The notes: generated from the letters alone by a model not told the origin. A DNA stretch of 64,000 nucleotides from Triticum aestivum (GCF_018294505.1 NC_057809.1:419047485-419111484), one strand, 5' to 3'. Counted from the stretch's first letter, positions 9,961 to 20,525 are shown. Made by a program: numbers and translations.

Positions 9961-12876
9961 TCAGGTGTAGTAAGGCCGAAGATGAGCTATATTCCACGGC
10001 CTGCTAGTCTCCTCCTCTGATGTACGTGAGTCCTTATGCTCTCGAATATCGATCAGATAGTACGACCCGTTGTGCAGATTCTTGCTGACCACAAAAGGCC
10101 CCTCCCAAGGTGGGGATAGCTTATGCATGTTAGCCTGATCTTGGATGAGCCGAAGCACCAAATCTCCTTCCTGAAAGGTTCTGGTTCTGACCCGGCGACT
10201 ATGATAACGACGAAGATCCTGCTGGTAAATCGCTGATCGGGCTGCTGCGATATCACGCTCTTCATCCAACCGGTCCAAAGCATCTTGCAGTGCCGTCTCG
10301 TTGTCCGCTTCAATATAAGCTGTGACACGAGGTGAATCATGCCGGATGTCACTGGGGAGAACTTCCTCCGCTCCATAAACCATGAAGAACGGTGTGTATC
10401 CTGTTGATCTGTTGGGTGTTGTATTGATACTCCATAGCACAGATGGTAATTCTTCTACCCAACAACCCGGCGTTCTCTGCAAAGGAACCATGAGCCGGGG
10501 CTTGATGCCTCTCAATATCTCTTGATTAGCTCTTTCTGCTTGACCATTAGACTGTGGATGTGCCACTGATGAAACGTCGATCCGGATGTGCTCTCGTTCA
10601 CAGAACTCCTTCATAGCACCTTTGGATAAATTGGTACCATTATCTTTGATAATACTATGCGGAAAGCCAAACCGGAAAATCACCTTTTTGATGAACTGAA
10701 CCGTCGTGGCCACATCACACTTGCTAACAGGTTCTGCCTCCACCCACTTTGTAAACTTGCCAACCGCCACCAGGAGGTGGGTCTTCTTATCCCTTTTGAA
10801 AGGCCCAACCATATCCAGCCCCCAAGTCGCAAACGGCCAAGTAATCGGAATCATTCTCAATTCTTGAGCCGGCACATGAGCACACCTTGAAAACCTTTGG
10901 CAACCATCACACCGTCGGACCAGATCCTCCGCATCAGCATGAGCAGTTAACCAATAAAAACCGTGGCGAAACGCTTTAGCCACCAGAGACTTTGAACCGG
11001 CGTGGTGACCACAATCTCCTTCGTGGATCTCACGCAAGATTTCACGGCCTTCTTCAGGAGACACACAGTGTTGGAAAGCCCCTGATATACTGCAATGATG
11101 CAACTCACCGTTGATGATAGTCATGGACTTGGATCGCCGGATTATCTGCCTTGCTAGAATTTCATCCTCTGGCAACTCACCCCGGTTCTTGTACGCCGGG
11201 TAGGGAAGCGTCCAATCCGGAACAACATGAAGAGCCGCCACCAATCGAGCCTCCAGATCAGGAATAGCCAAATCCTCTTCACCGGGGATCTTGACCGACG
11301 GGTTGTGCAGCACATCCAAAAAAACATTGGGTGGGACCGGTTTGCGCTGAGAGCCCAGCCGGCTTAAAACGTCTGCTGCTTCATTTTTCTGCCGGTCCAC
11401 GTGATCCACCTGATAACCTTTGAAATAACCTGCGACAGTATCCACCTCACGACGATATGCTGCCATGAGTGGGTCCTTGGAGCCCCAAGTGCCAGACACT
11501 TGCTGGGCCACAAGGTCCGAGTCACCGAAGCACTTAACTCGACTTAGATTCATCTCCTTAGCCATCCGGAGACCATGGAGCAAGGCTTCATACTCAGCTG
11601 CATTGTTAGTACAAGGGAACATTAAACGGAGAACATAACAAAACTTATCACCTCGTGGGGAAGTTAATACGACTCCAGCCCCCGAGCCTTCCAACTGCCT
11701 GGATCCGTTAAAATGGATGGTCCAATATGTATGATCCAGCTTTTCTTCAGGTGCTGGCATTTCTGTCCAATCATTGATAAAATCAACAAGTGCTTGAGAC
11801 TTAATCGCTGTCCGACGCACATACTTTAAACCATACGGCCCCAGCTCTATGGCCCACTTTGCGATCCGGCCAGTTGCTTCCCGGTTCTGGATGATATCTT
11901 CCAAAGGAGCAGAACTGACCACCGTAATTGAATGCCCTTGGAAATATTGTTTAAGCTTCCGGCTTGCCATAAAGACTCCATACACTAGCTTCTGCCAATG
12001 CGGATACCTTTGCTTGGACTCAATGAGCACCTCGCTGATGTAGTAAACCGGACGTTGAACCGGATGCTCCTTACCTGCCTCCTTTCGCTCCACCACAATA
12101 GCTACACTAACCGCCCGAACATTAGCAGCAACATATAGCAGTAACGGCTCCTTGTCAATGGGAGCGGCGAGCACAGGCGGATTGGCCAATTGCCGCTTTA
12201 AGAACTCAAACGCTTCATCAGCAGCAGCACTCCAGACAAACTGATCCGTCTTTTTCAACATCTGATACAAAGGGATTGCCTTCTCATCCAGGCGACTGAT
12301 AAACCGGCTTAGCGCAGCAATCCTGCCTGCCAGGCGTTGAACATCATTGATACACTTCGGTCTAGCCAGGGAGGTGATAGCTGTGATCTTCTCCGGATTA
12401 GCCTCAATTCCCCTGTTGGACACTAGGAAACCCAATAGCTTGCCTGCCGGTACACCAAAAACACACTTGTCCGGATTAAGCATCATCTTGTATGTTTTCA
12501 GATTATCAAAGGTTTCTTTCAAATCATCAATCAGAGTCTCCTTCTCCCTGGATTTAACCACGATGTCATCCACGTAAGCATGTACATTGCGGCCAATCTG
12601 CTTGTGAAGACAATTCTGTACACACCGTTGGTAAGTTGCCTGGGCACTCTTGAGCCCGAAGGGCATAGACACATAGCAAAAGGCTCCAAAGGGAGTTATA
12701 AATGATGTCTTCTCCTGGTCCTTAACCGTCATTTTGATCTGATGATAGCCAGAATACGCATCCAAAAAACTTAGACGCTCACAACCCGCCGTAGCATCAA
12801 TAATTTGATCAATACGGGGGAGGGCAAAAGGATCTGTTGAACAAGCCTTATTAAGATCTATGTAATCCACACACAT
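9961..12876 (-). CDS. pol: G pol: RT, RNase H, second RNase H, integrase
   Basis: 971 residues open on the minus strand, from MCVDYIDLNKACS to IAHLRPYYT. The RT has LSFLDAYSGYHQI and the catalytic YVDDIVVKS (about 12560-12590 in plus coordinates). An archaeal-like second RNase H follows (WTIHFNGSRQLEGSGAGVVL, NNAAEYEALLHG), the Tat-clade hallmark. The integrase shows the zinc-binding HHCC region (HHAGSKSL, CDGCQRF) and DDE residues in WGLDMVGPF, IKDNGTNL and QSNGQAERANQEI. Its C-terminus holds a GPFVV segment typical of gypsy integrase ends. This part has no stops and would reverse-transcribe and integrate the element. It lies in the same frame as the upstream protease and gag, separated by three stops. 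Confidence 0.93.
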   Translation of the reverse strand: MCVDYIDLNKACSTDPFALPRIDQIIDATAGCERLSFLDAYSGYHQIKMTVKDQEKTSFITPFGAFCYVSMPFGLKSAQATYQRCVQNCLHKQIGRNVHAYVDDIVVKSREKETLIDDLKETFDNLKTYKMMLNPDKCVFGVPAGKLLGFLVSNRGIEANPEKITAITSLARPKCINDVQRLAGRIAALSRFISRLDEKAIPLYQMLKKTDQFVWSAAADEAFEFLKRQLANPPVLAAPIDKEPLLLYVAANVRAVSVAIVVERKEAGKEHPVQRPVYYISEVLIESKQRYPHWQKLVYGVFMASRKLKQYFQGHSITVVSSAPLEDIIQNREATGRIAKWAIELGPYGLKYVRRTAIKSQALVDFINDWTEMPAPEEKLDHTYWTIHFNGSRQLEGSGAGVVLTSPRGDKFCYVLRLMFPCTNNAAEYEALLHGLRMAKEMNLSRVKCFGDSDLVAQQVSGTWGSKDPLMAAYRREVDTVAGYFKGYQVDHVDRQKNEAADVLSRLGSQRKPVPPNVFLDVLHNPSVKIPGEEDLAIPDLEARLVAALHVVPDWTLPYPAYKNRGELPEDEILARQIIRRSKSMTIINGELHHCSISGAFQHCVSPEEGREILREIHEGDCGHHAGSKSLVAKAFRHGFYWLTAHADAEDLVRRCDGCQRFSRCAHVPAQELRMIPITWPFATWGLDMVGPFKRDKKTHLLVAVGKFTKWVEAEPVSKCDVATTVQFIKKVIFRFGFPHSIIKDNGTNLSKGAMKEFCEREHIRIDVSSVAHPQSNGQAERANQEILRGIKPRLMVPLQRTPGCWVEELPSVLWSINTTPNRSTGYTPFFMVYGAEEVLPSDIRHDSPRVTAYIEADNETALQDALDRLDEERDIAAARSAIYQQDLRRYHSRRVRTRTFQEGDLVLRLIQDQANMHKLSPPWEGPFVVSKNLHNGSYYLIDIREHKDSRTSEEETSRPWNIAHLRPYYT

Positions 12877-13971
12877 GCGCCAGGTGCCGTTTTTCTTGAG
12901 GACCAGGACCAGATTGGCAAGCTACTCAGGGTGAAACACTTCAATAATAAAGCCAGCTGCTAAGAGCCTGGCTACCTCTTCTCCAATCGCCTTGCGCCTT
13001 TCTTCGTTAAGCCGGCGGAGGAACTGTTTCACCGGTTTGTATTTAGGATCCACATTAAGTGTGTGCTCAGCGAGTTCCCTTGGTACACCTGGCATGTCAG
13101 AAGGTTTCCATGCGAAAATGTCCCGATTCTCACGGATGAACTCGATGAGCGCGCCTTCCTATTTCGGATCCAAGTTGGCACTGATGCTGAACTGCTTAGA
13201 CGAATCGCCAGGTATGAAATCAACAAGCTTAGTCTCTGCTGCCGATTTGAACTTCAGGGCCGTATCATGCTCCGTAGTTGGCTTCTTCAACGGAGTCATG
13301 TCCGCCGGATCAACATTGTTTTTATAGTACTTCAACTCCTCGGTGGCACAAACCGACTCTGCATAAGCCACATCTCCTTCCTCGCATTCCAAAGCGATTT
13401 TGCGGCTCCCATGAACCGTTATTGTCCCCTTGTGACCCGGCATCTTGAGCTGTAAATACACATAACAGGGCCGGGCCATGAACTTGGCATACGCCGGTCG
13501 CCCAAACAGCGCATGATATGGACTTTGGATTTTCACCACCTCAAACGTCAATGTCTCTGATCTGGAATCATGATCATCCCCAAAGGCCACTTCTAGAGCT
13601 ATCTTGCCAACGGGATATGCTGATCTACCAGGCACTACACCATGGAATACTGTATTAGATAGTTTGAGATTCTTATCTATCAGTCCCATACGACGGAAGG
13701 TCTCATAGTACAGGATGTTAATACTGCTCCCTCCATCCATGAGCACCTTGGTGAACTTGTAGCCTCCCACCTGAGGCGCCACCACCAGCGCCAGCTGACC
13801 CAGGTTATCGACCTGGGGCGGGTGATCCTCTCTGCTCCATATGATCGGTTGTTCAGACCAACGTAGATAACGGGGTATGGCCGGTTCAACAGAGTTGACC
13901 GCCCGCCTCTGAACCTTCCGGTCTCGCTTGTCCAAGCTAGTGGTAAAGACATGGTACTGTCCACCACTCAA
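12877..13971 (-). pseudogene. pol: G protease and start of RT, two in-frame stops
   Basis: The aspartic protease is read from 13971: YHVFTTSLDKRDRKVQRRAV, then the active-site motif MDGGSSINIL (DGG in place of DTG, seen in Tat-type elements) and the flap/ALFGRPAYAKFMA region. TAG at 13159-13161 follows DPK, and TAG at 12922-12924 sits where relatives have Trp (HPE-stop-LAN). Both fit single C-to-T or G-to-A changes. The frame otherwise continues into the RT, so gag-pro-pol was one reading frame. Confidence 0.88.
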
Positions 13972-13998
13972 CTGCTTTGGGTTGCTCTGGTAACCCGA

Positions 13999-15105
13999 CT
14001 ACTGCTGCTGCTGTTGGTTGTAACCACCCTGGTTGTTTCGATTATTTTGACCATTATTTCCGCCCGGATTACCATTAAACCCTGAACCGGAACTTCCTCC
14101 ACCGTAACCCGGCCCGGACCCTGAGCCATCGCCAGATTCGTGATCACACCGGAAGTTATTAGAATTCTTGAACTCCTGCATAATAAAGCAATCCTTCCAA
14201 AGGTGGTTTGCTGGTTCCTCCTTCGTCCCATGTTTTGGACATGGCTGGTTTAGCAGAAAGTTTAGGCGGTTTGGGTTAGGGTTGGGCGCCCCACTACGAT
14301 TTCTTGGCCTACCCTTGCATCGCTGGCCATTGTTCTGTGCGTTGGTATTAGCCACAAAGTCCATGCTACCATCTGCTTTACGCTTGCCTCCTCCGCCATT
14401 GCCTACCCAGTGATGCTGCTGACCTTTGGAGCTGCTGTTCTTCTTTCCCTTCCCTGTCTTGTCATCATCAGATTCGGGATCCTTGGTACTATCAGAATCA
14501 GCATATTTCACCAAAGCGGCCATGAGAGTCCCCATGTCAGTGCAATGATGCTTCATCCATCCCAACTTCAGCTTCAGGGGTCCAAACCGGCAGTTGCCCT
14601 CTAGGGTTAATACTGCAGTGTCAGTGTTGATGCGGTCTGAGGAGTGCAACACTTGTGAAACCTGGCGTACCCAATGAGTCGTTGATTCTCCTTCCTCCTG
14701 GACGCATGCAGCTAAGTCCACTATCGACATAGGCTGTTTACAGGTATCTTTGAAATTGCTGATAAACCGGGCCCGTAATTGGGCCCATGAACTGATAGAA
14801 TTAGCTGGCAAGCTTTTTAACCAAGTACGGGCCATTCCTTCGAGCATCATGGTGAAGTATTTTGCACACGCTGCATCATCCACATCAAGCATCTCCATGG
14901 CCATCTCATAGCTCTCCACCCATGTCTCTGGAGGTTGATCCGCCGTGTAATTTGGCACCTTGCGCGGGCCTTTGAAATCCTTGGGCAAGCGCACGTTGCG
15001 TAAAGCGGGGATAAGGCAAGGCACCCCCAAAGAAATGGAGGTAACCCCATGTTCAGTCAGAGTGGTTGGATGAACCGGCGTGAGCTGCCGAGCCTGATGC
15101 TGCAC
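13999..15105 (-). CDS. gag: G gag capsid and nucleocapsid
   Basis: Contains the gag capsid core (PETWVESYEMAMEMLDVDDA, RTWLKSLPANSISSWAQLR, FISNFKDTCKQP, THWVRQV), then basic linkers and a CPKHGTKEEPANHLWKDC zinc-binding-like motif. It ends with a Gly/Asn/Gln-rich tail. It stops at TAG 13999-14001 inside a run of CAG codons and is in frame with the protease, so the stop is probably a CAG-to-TAG change rather than a designed gag terminator. Gag would form the virus-like particle in the cytoplasm. Confidence 0.85.
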   Translation of the reverse strand: MQHQARQLTPVHPTTLTEHGVTSISLGVPCLIPALRNVRLPKDFKGPRKVPNYTADQPPETWVESYEMAMEMLDVDDAACAKYFTMMLEGMARTWLKSLPANSISSWAQLRARFISNFKDTCKQPMSIVDLAACVQEEGESTTHWVRQVSQVLHSSDRINTDTAVLTLEGNCRFGPLKLKLGWMKHHCTDMGTLMAALVKYADSDSTKDPESDDDKTGKGKKNSSSKGQQHHWVGNGGGGKRKADGSMDFVANTNAQNNGQRCKGRPRNRSGAPNPNPNRLNFLLNQPCPKHGTKEEPANHLWKDCFIMQEFKNSNNFRCDHESGDGSGSGPGYGGGSSGSGFNGNPGGNNGQNNRNNQGGYNQQQQQ

Positions 15106-16177
15106 GGCTAACTCGGCCTCCCTGCGCGCGGGCCCGGTCTACCACTCCCTGAGCATCTTCAGCACCACCCGCCGGGTTATCGTCCCGAGGTGCCCCACGT
15201 TGTTCATTACTCGACACTGCCGGTTCATCCATATGTCTGCTATAACTCTGGCTTGGACGAGGGGTCGAGTGGATCCGGTTACGGCTGTACGAGTATGCTT
15301 CCTGTTGGGCCAAAGCGGTCCTCAGAAGTTCCTTGACCCGCCGTGTCTCTACTGCCTGCGGCGAGTCACCTTCAATTGGAATGGCCTCCAGCCGTGCAGC
15401 AGCGGCAACAAGATTGTCCATTGGGTTGGAATAGTGACCCGGGGGTGTTAAAGCAGCCTGAGGTACAACGGTGTTTTGACGAGGGGGGTCAATCTGACGA
15501 GGCTGAACCGGTGCCCCAGTCCCAGGGGCTCCTGCCCGGTTCCCCTCCAGCGGATTGCTGGCTCTTGGCCCTGGAGTGTTGAAAAGGTCTCTGGCCTTGA
15601 AAACCAGAGGTAAGCGGGATCGGTGCTTCCTCCTCATGACTTCATGTGAAGTGCTCTGGTCTAACATAAGCCTGTAGGCCTGTGCGTCTAAAGCAGCCCG
15701 CTCCGCGGCCATCCTGGTGTCCTTAGCCGCCAGATCCGCCTTGGCTTGAGTGATCTGTTCCTTTACCTTCGCAATCTCCGTATTGTGAACATCCTGATCT
15801 GGCGGATTAACTTCCGCCACAAGCACAGTCAACGCATCAAACAGTTCTGATAAAACCTGAGCCGGCGGGCGCACAGGGCCTCCTGCCCCGGCAGCCGTCG
15901 CTGCTGCTGAATCGGAAATCGTTGCTGCAGCTATTGAAGAATGAAGCACTGCTTGTGTTCCGGCCATGAATATGCCAACCCGGTTGGGCAGATTAGGGGT
16001 GTCCGGAATACTGTCGCCATCGGAACAACTTCCAATCCGGCCATCTTGTAGCTGATAAAGAGATTCGGTTTCTCCGGTCGAAGACTCGTCACCAGAACAA
16101 ATGACAGTCGCCCCGCGCAGTCCCGATCCGTCCTCATAACTTCCTCCATGGATGACTCCCACGAAGGCACGCTTCAT
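15053..16177 (-). CDS. gag: G gag N-terminal region, frame-separated
   Basis: 374 residues starting MKRAFVGVIHGGSYEDGSGL. They are Ala/Pro rich with a helical Glu/Lys segment (IAKVKEQITQAKADLAAKDT) and Arg-rich patches. It overlaps the capsid frame by 53 bp in a different frame. The likely reading crosses from this frame to the capsid frame near 15110-15130, so an indel has split gag. It begins about 275 bp after the primer binding site, as a gag start should. Confidence 0.7.
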   Translation of the reverse strand: MKRAFVGVIHGGSYEDGSGLRGATVICSGDESSTGETESLYQLQDGRIGSCSDGDSIPDTPNLPNRVGIFMAGTQAVLHSSIAAATISDSAAATAAGAGGPVRPPAQVLSELFDALTVLVAEVNPPDQDVHNTEIAKVKEQITQAKADLAAKDTRMAAERAALDAQAYRLMLDQSTSHEVMRRKHRSRLPLVFKARDLFNTPGPRASNPLEGNRAGAPGTGAPVQPRQIDPPRQNTVVPQAALTPPGHYSNPMDNLVAAAARLEAIPIEGDSPQAVETRRVKELLRTALAQQEAYSYSRNRIHSTPRPSQSYSRHMDEPAVSSNEQRGAPRDDNPAGGAEDAQGVVDRARAQGGRVSRAASGSAAHAGSSNHSD

Positions 16178-16472
16178 GGCCGGTTTAACCCGGGCGGATT
16201 GCGCACGCTGAGCCGTCTCGACGAGGTCGGTGCAGATGTCCGGCCTAGGACCCGGTTCACCGATCTTGCCAATGAAAACGTGAATGCTACCAAAGGGGAC
16301 CCGGTACCCGTACTCAACTAAGCCGGCCTCGGGGCCCTAGCCTGCGTCGTTGATGTAAAGCCTGCCGCGACGACTCTTAGTCATCCGGCCTGCAGCATAG
16401 CCCTCGAGTCCTTCAAAGCGGCCCTCCAAGAACCGGAAACCATCATGCAATAGCCCCACGGTGGGCGCCAAC
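16178..16472 (-). other. G leader and primer binding site
   Basis: Minus-strand leader between 5' LTR and gag. Two bases (GT) after the LTR comes TGGCGCCCACCGTGGGGC (16453-16470), a TGGCGCC-type primer binding site common in plant gypsy elements. I have not matched the exact tRNA. The remaining bases hold no convincing frame. Confidence 0.8.
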
Positions 16473-16983
16473 TGTCGTGGTTTTGTCACGGCAGATGTCC
16501 TAGAGAAAGGATTTAGTCGTGGAGCCATCGCGACGGGTTAGCTTGAAGGGGTTAAAGCGGACACAAGGACGCAAGAGAGTTTATACTAGTTCGGCCCCTT
16601 CGAGGAAGGTAAAAGCCTACTTCTAGTTGTGATGGAATTGATGTGGTTTCGAGGACTAGGGAGCAAACAAGCTTCGCCTATGTATCGAGTTGTTATCTGT
16701 TGTCCTTGAACCGCCGCCGGGTCGTCCCCTTATATATCCGGGTGACGCCCGTCGGTCCACAGAGTCCCTACACCGGTTCATACTTGTATCCGGGTTGGTC
16801 TCTCCTTATTCCTAGCTTATAATACAAGTTTACATACCAGGACGGTTTACGGCTACAGGTCTTAAACCGACTACAGGCCTTGGGCCCTTATCTTCCTCCT
16901 TGGGTTTTAACACCCTTGAACTACTGATGACGTTAACCCGGCCCAGGTAGGCCGGTTTATGCCCAGTAGTAATAACCCCAACA
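16473..16983 (-). repeat. G 5' LTR (511 bp)
   Basis: TGTCGTGG to CCCCAACA on the plus strand. A TATATAAGG-like box on the minus strand lies near 16729-16737. It differs from 3715-4225 by 11 substitutions, 8 of them transitions by my count. Confidence 0.95.
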
Positions 16984-16988
16984 ACACT
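16984..16988. repeat. Right target-site duplication of G (ACACT)
   Basis: Exact partner of 3710-3714, followed by the continuation of copia element C. Confidence 0.95.
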
Positions 16989-17050
16989 GGTATATGGAAA
17001 CAGCAATTGGAACAGAGGACACAATGGGCCCTCGAGATCTGGTGGGGGAT
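16989..17050 (+). other. C tail with polypurine tract
   Basis: End of the internal region of C, resumed after G. It finishes with GGTGGGGGAT (17041-17050), a typical copia polypurine tract directly before the LTR. Confidence 0.75.
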
Positions 17051-17543
17051 TACTGAAATTTGAGATGGGCTTTAGGACCATGTAGCAATTTCTGAAAATC
17101 TCTAAGGGCCCATGTGGGTTTATTGGCACTAGGTGTAGTGGGAAGTTTAGGGGCTGTTTGGATTGTGACTATCTTTGCCATATGTTGCCACATGATTTTT
17201 GCCACACTTGCCTTACTTGAGTTGCTCAAATTGTTAGCCACACTTTCGCTTGCCTAAGGGAATCTTGCCACACTCTTTGCGTCTATAACATGTGGGGTTC
17301 ACTGCTCGTAAAAATTCCTTGCCTCAAGTGTGGCTAGAACCAAACACCTACCTAACTTGGTCAAACTTGCCTAAGGTTAGGTGTGGCAAAGTGTGGCAAT
17401 GTGTGGCTAGGAACCAAACATCCCCTTAGTCCCACCCCGCTAGTGGATAAGGAGTTGGACCTCTTTATAAAGGATTGTCTTCCACATGCTATTGGAGCTT
17501 GTGAAGAGAAGAGGCCCTCGCGCACTCCTCCTCCGCCGCCCGT
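17051..17543 (+). repeat. C 3' LTR, first part
   Basis: Begins TACTGAAATTTGAGATGGGC; I infer the first bases mutated from a TG start. It includes a Tourist-like MITE (17150-17425) and a TATA box CTTTATAAAGG (about 17464-17474). It breaks off at CCGCCCGT where S1 inserted and resumes at 33235 with CCCGCCTCG. The 5-bp flanks CCCGT and CCCGC match except for one base. Confidence 0.75.
17150..17425. mobile_element. Tourist-like (PIF/Harbinger) MITE
   Basis: 276 bp with imperfect terminal inverted repeats (GGGGCTGTTTGGATT and, reversed, GGGGATGTTTGGTTC). It is flanked by TTA direct repeats (17147-17149, 17426-17428), the three-base TWA duplication of Harbinger-type elements. No coding capacity; internal short repeats of GTGTGGCAA/TGCCACA type. 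Confidence 0.8.
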
Positions 17544-18543
17544 TGCTACCTCTTGAGCACTGCATTGGTTTTCCCTTGAAGAGGAAAGGGTGATGCAGCA
17601 AAGTAGCGTAAGTATTTCCCTCAGTTTTTGAGAATCAAGGTATCAATCCAGTAGGAGGCCACGCACGAGTCCCTCGCACCTACACAAACAAATAAAATCC
17701 TCGCAACCAACACAATAAAGGGGTTGTCAATCCCTTCACGGTCACTTACGAAAGTGAGATCTGATAGATATGATAAGATAATATTTTTGGCATTTTTATG
17801 ATAAAGATGCAAAGTAAAGAAAGCAAAATAAACGGAAAAGGAAATAGCTTGTTGATGGAATATTAATATGATGGGGAATAGACCCGGGGGCCATAGGTTT
17901 CACTAGTGGCTTCTCTCGGGAGCATAAGTATTACGGTGGGTGAACAAATTAATGTTGAGAAATTGACAGAATTGAGCATAGTTATGAGAATATCTAGGTA
18001 TGATCATGTATATAGGCATCACGTCCGAGACAAGTAGACCGAATCCTTCCTGCATCTACTACTATTACTCCACACATCGACCGCTATCCAGCATGCATCT
18101 AGGGTATTAAGTTCAAAAGAACATAGTAACGCTTTAAGCAAGATGACATGATGTAGAGGGATAAACTCATGCAATATGATATAAACCCCATCTTGTTATC
18201 CTCGATGGCAACAATACAATATGTGCCTTGCTGCCCCTACTGTCACTGGGAAAGGACACTGCAAGATTGAACCCAAAGCTAAGCACTTCTCCCATTGCAA
18301 GAAAGATCAATCTAGTAGGCCAAACCAAACTGATAATTCGAAGAGACTTGCAAAGATAACCAATCATACATAAATGAATTTAGAGAAGATTCAAATATTG
18401 TTCATAGATAAACTTGATCATAAACCCACAATTCATCGGTCTCAACAAACACATCGCAAAAGAAGATTACATCGAATAGATCTCCACAAGAGAGGGGGAG
18501 AACTTTGTATTGAGATCCAAAAAGAGAGAAGAAGCCATCTAGC
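17544..18543 (-). repeat. S1 3' LTR, terminal 1000 bp
   Basis: Reverse complement of the last 1 kb of the S-type LTR, from TGCTACCTCTTGAGCAC up to GCCATCTAGC. S2 begins at the next base. Aligning with 31421-32422 shows the same order of sequence. Confidence 0.88.
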
Positions 18544-20292
18544 TGATACGTCTCCAACGTATCTATAATTTTTGATTGCTCCATGCTATATTATCTACTG
18601 TTTTGGACATTATTGGGCTTTATTATCCACTTTTATATTATTTTTGGGACTAACCTATTAACCGGAGGCCCAGCCCAGAATTGTTGTTTTTTTGCCTATT
18701 TTAGGGTTTCGAAGAAAAGGAATATCAAACGGAGTCCAAATGGAATGAAACCTTTGGGAACGTGATTTTCTCACCAAACATGACCGAGGAGACTTGGACC
18801 CCACGTCAAGCAACCAACAGGGAGGCCATGAGGTAGGGGGTGCGCCTACCCCCCCCCCCCCNNNNNNNNNNNNNNNNNNNNNNNNNNNNNNNNNNNNNNN
18901 NNNNNNNNNNNNNNNNNNNNNNNNNNNNNNNNNNNNNNNNNNNNNNNNNNNNNNNNNNNNNNNNNNNNNNNNNNNNNNNNNNNNNNNNNNNNNNNNNNNN
19001 NNNNNNNNNNNNNNNNNNNNNNNNNNNNNNNNNNNNNNNNNNNNNNNNNNNNNNNNNNNNNNNNNNNNNNNNNNNNNNNNNNCCTCCTATATATACCTAC
19101 ATACCCCCAAACGATCAGATACGGAGCCAAAACCCTAATTCCACCACTGTAACTTTCTGTATCCACGAGATCCCATCTTGGGGCCTGTTCCAGAGCTCCG
19201 CCGAAGGGGGCATCGATCACGGAGGGCTTCTACATCAACACCATAGCCTCTCCGACGAAGTGTGAGTAGTTTACTTCAGACCTACGGGTCCATAGTTATT
19301 AGCTAGATGGCTTCTTCTCTCTTTTTGGATCTCAATACAAAGTTCTCCCCATCTCTTGTGGAGATCTATTCAATGTAATCTTCTTTTGCAGTGTGTTTGT
19401 TGAGACCGATGAATTGTGGGTTTATGATCAAGTTTATCTATGAACAATATTTGAATCTTCTTTGAATTCTTTTATGTATGATCAGTTATCTTTGCAAGTC
19501 TCTTCGAATTATTAGTTTGGTTTGGCCTACTAGATTGATCTTTCTTGCAATGGGAGAAGTGCTTAGCTTTGGGTTCAATCTTGCGGTGTCCTTTCCCAGT
19601 GACAGTAGGGGCAGCAAGGCACGTATTGTATTGTTGCCATCGAGGATAACAAGATGGTTTTTTTTATCATATTGCATGAATTTATCCCTCTACATCATGT
19701 CATCTTGCTTAAGGCGTTACTCTGTTCTTATGAACTTAATACTCTAGATGCATGCTGGATAGCGGTCGATGTGTGGAGTAATAGTAGTAGATGCAGGCAG
19801 GAATCAGTCTACTTGTCTTGGACGTGATGCCTATATACATGATCATACCTAGATATTCTCATAACTATGCTCCATTCCGTCAATTGATCAACAGTAATTC
19901 GTTCACCCACCATAAAATACCTATGCTCTTGAGAGAAGCCACTAGTGAAACCTATGGCCCCCAAGTCTATCTTCATCATATTAATCTTCCAATACTTAGT
20001 TATTTTGATTGCTTTTATTTTACTTTGCATCTTTATCATAAAAATATCAAAAATATTATCTTATCATATCTATCAGATATCACTCTCGTAAGTGACCGTG
20101 TAGGGATTGACACCCCTTATCCCGTTGGTTGCGAGGATTTATTTGTTTTGTGTAGGTGCGAGGGACTCGCGCGTAGCCTCCTACTGGGTTGATACGTTGG
20201 TTCTCAAAAACCGAGGGAAATACTTACGCTACTTTGTTGCACCACCCTTTCCTCTTCAAGGGAAAACCAACGCAAGTGCTCAAGAGGTAGCA
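18544..20292 (+). repeat. S2 5' LTR with assembly gap
   Basis: TGATACGTCTCCAACG to CAAGAGGTAGCA. It contains the TATA box CTATATATACC (about 19087) directly after a 221-base N gap. The true length should be near 1.55 kb as in its partner, so the gap is longer than the bases it replaces. Confidence 0.9.
18862..19082. other. Assembly gap (221 N)
   Basis: Ns preceded by a run of 14 C. In the S2 3' LTR the same interval is only about 57 bp and consists of GC-rich, partly palindromic sequence (GCCTACCCC, GGCGCGCCC, GTGGGCCCC). The gap size is therefore not real. Confidence 0.95.
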
Positions 20293-20303
20293 AGAAGGAT
20301 TTC

Positions 20304-20321
20304 TGGCGCCGTTGCCGGGGA
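20304..20321 (+). other. S2 primer binding site
   Basis: TGGCGCCGTTGCCGGGGA, complementary to the 3' end of plant tRNA-Asp, the usual Athila primer. It lies 11 bp after the LTR end. Confidence 0.88.
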
Positions 20322-20525
20322 GGTCTACGCAAAATTCAACATACCAAGTACCCATCACAAACCCTTATCTCCCGCATTACATTATTTTCCATTTGCCTCT
20401 CATTTTCCTCTCCCCCACTTCACCCTTGCCGTTTTATTCGCCCTCTCTCTCTCTATCCTCCCTCTCTTTCTCTATTTGCCTCTTTTTGCCCGTTTCTTGT
20501 TTGCTTGGATTGCTTGCTTGTCTCG

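Larger units (their letters stand above)
3715..16983 (-). mobile_element. Complete Tat/Retand-type Ty3/gypsy element G
   Basis: A 13,269-bp gypsy element on the minus strand: 5' LTR at 16473-16983, primer binding site at 16453-16470, gag, protease, RT, RNase H, a second RNase H domain, integrase, a long 3' region, polypurine tract and 3' LTR at 3715-4225. The second RNase H between RT/RNase H and integrase marks the Tat clade (Retand, Ogre, Grande relatives). A spliced gene on the opposite strand occupies the 3' region. The two 511-bp LTRs differ at 11 positions by my count (about 2.2 percent, no indels), which suggests insertion a little under one million years ago at 1.3e-8 substitutions per site per year. 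Gag-pol carries stops, so this copy is not autonomous. Confidence 0.93.

Noticed and set aside
18794..19265. Frames running through runs of N, also 32501-32979
   Set aside because: They exist only because N triplets contain no stop codon.
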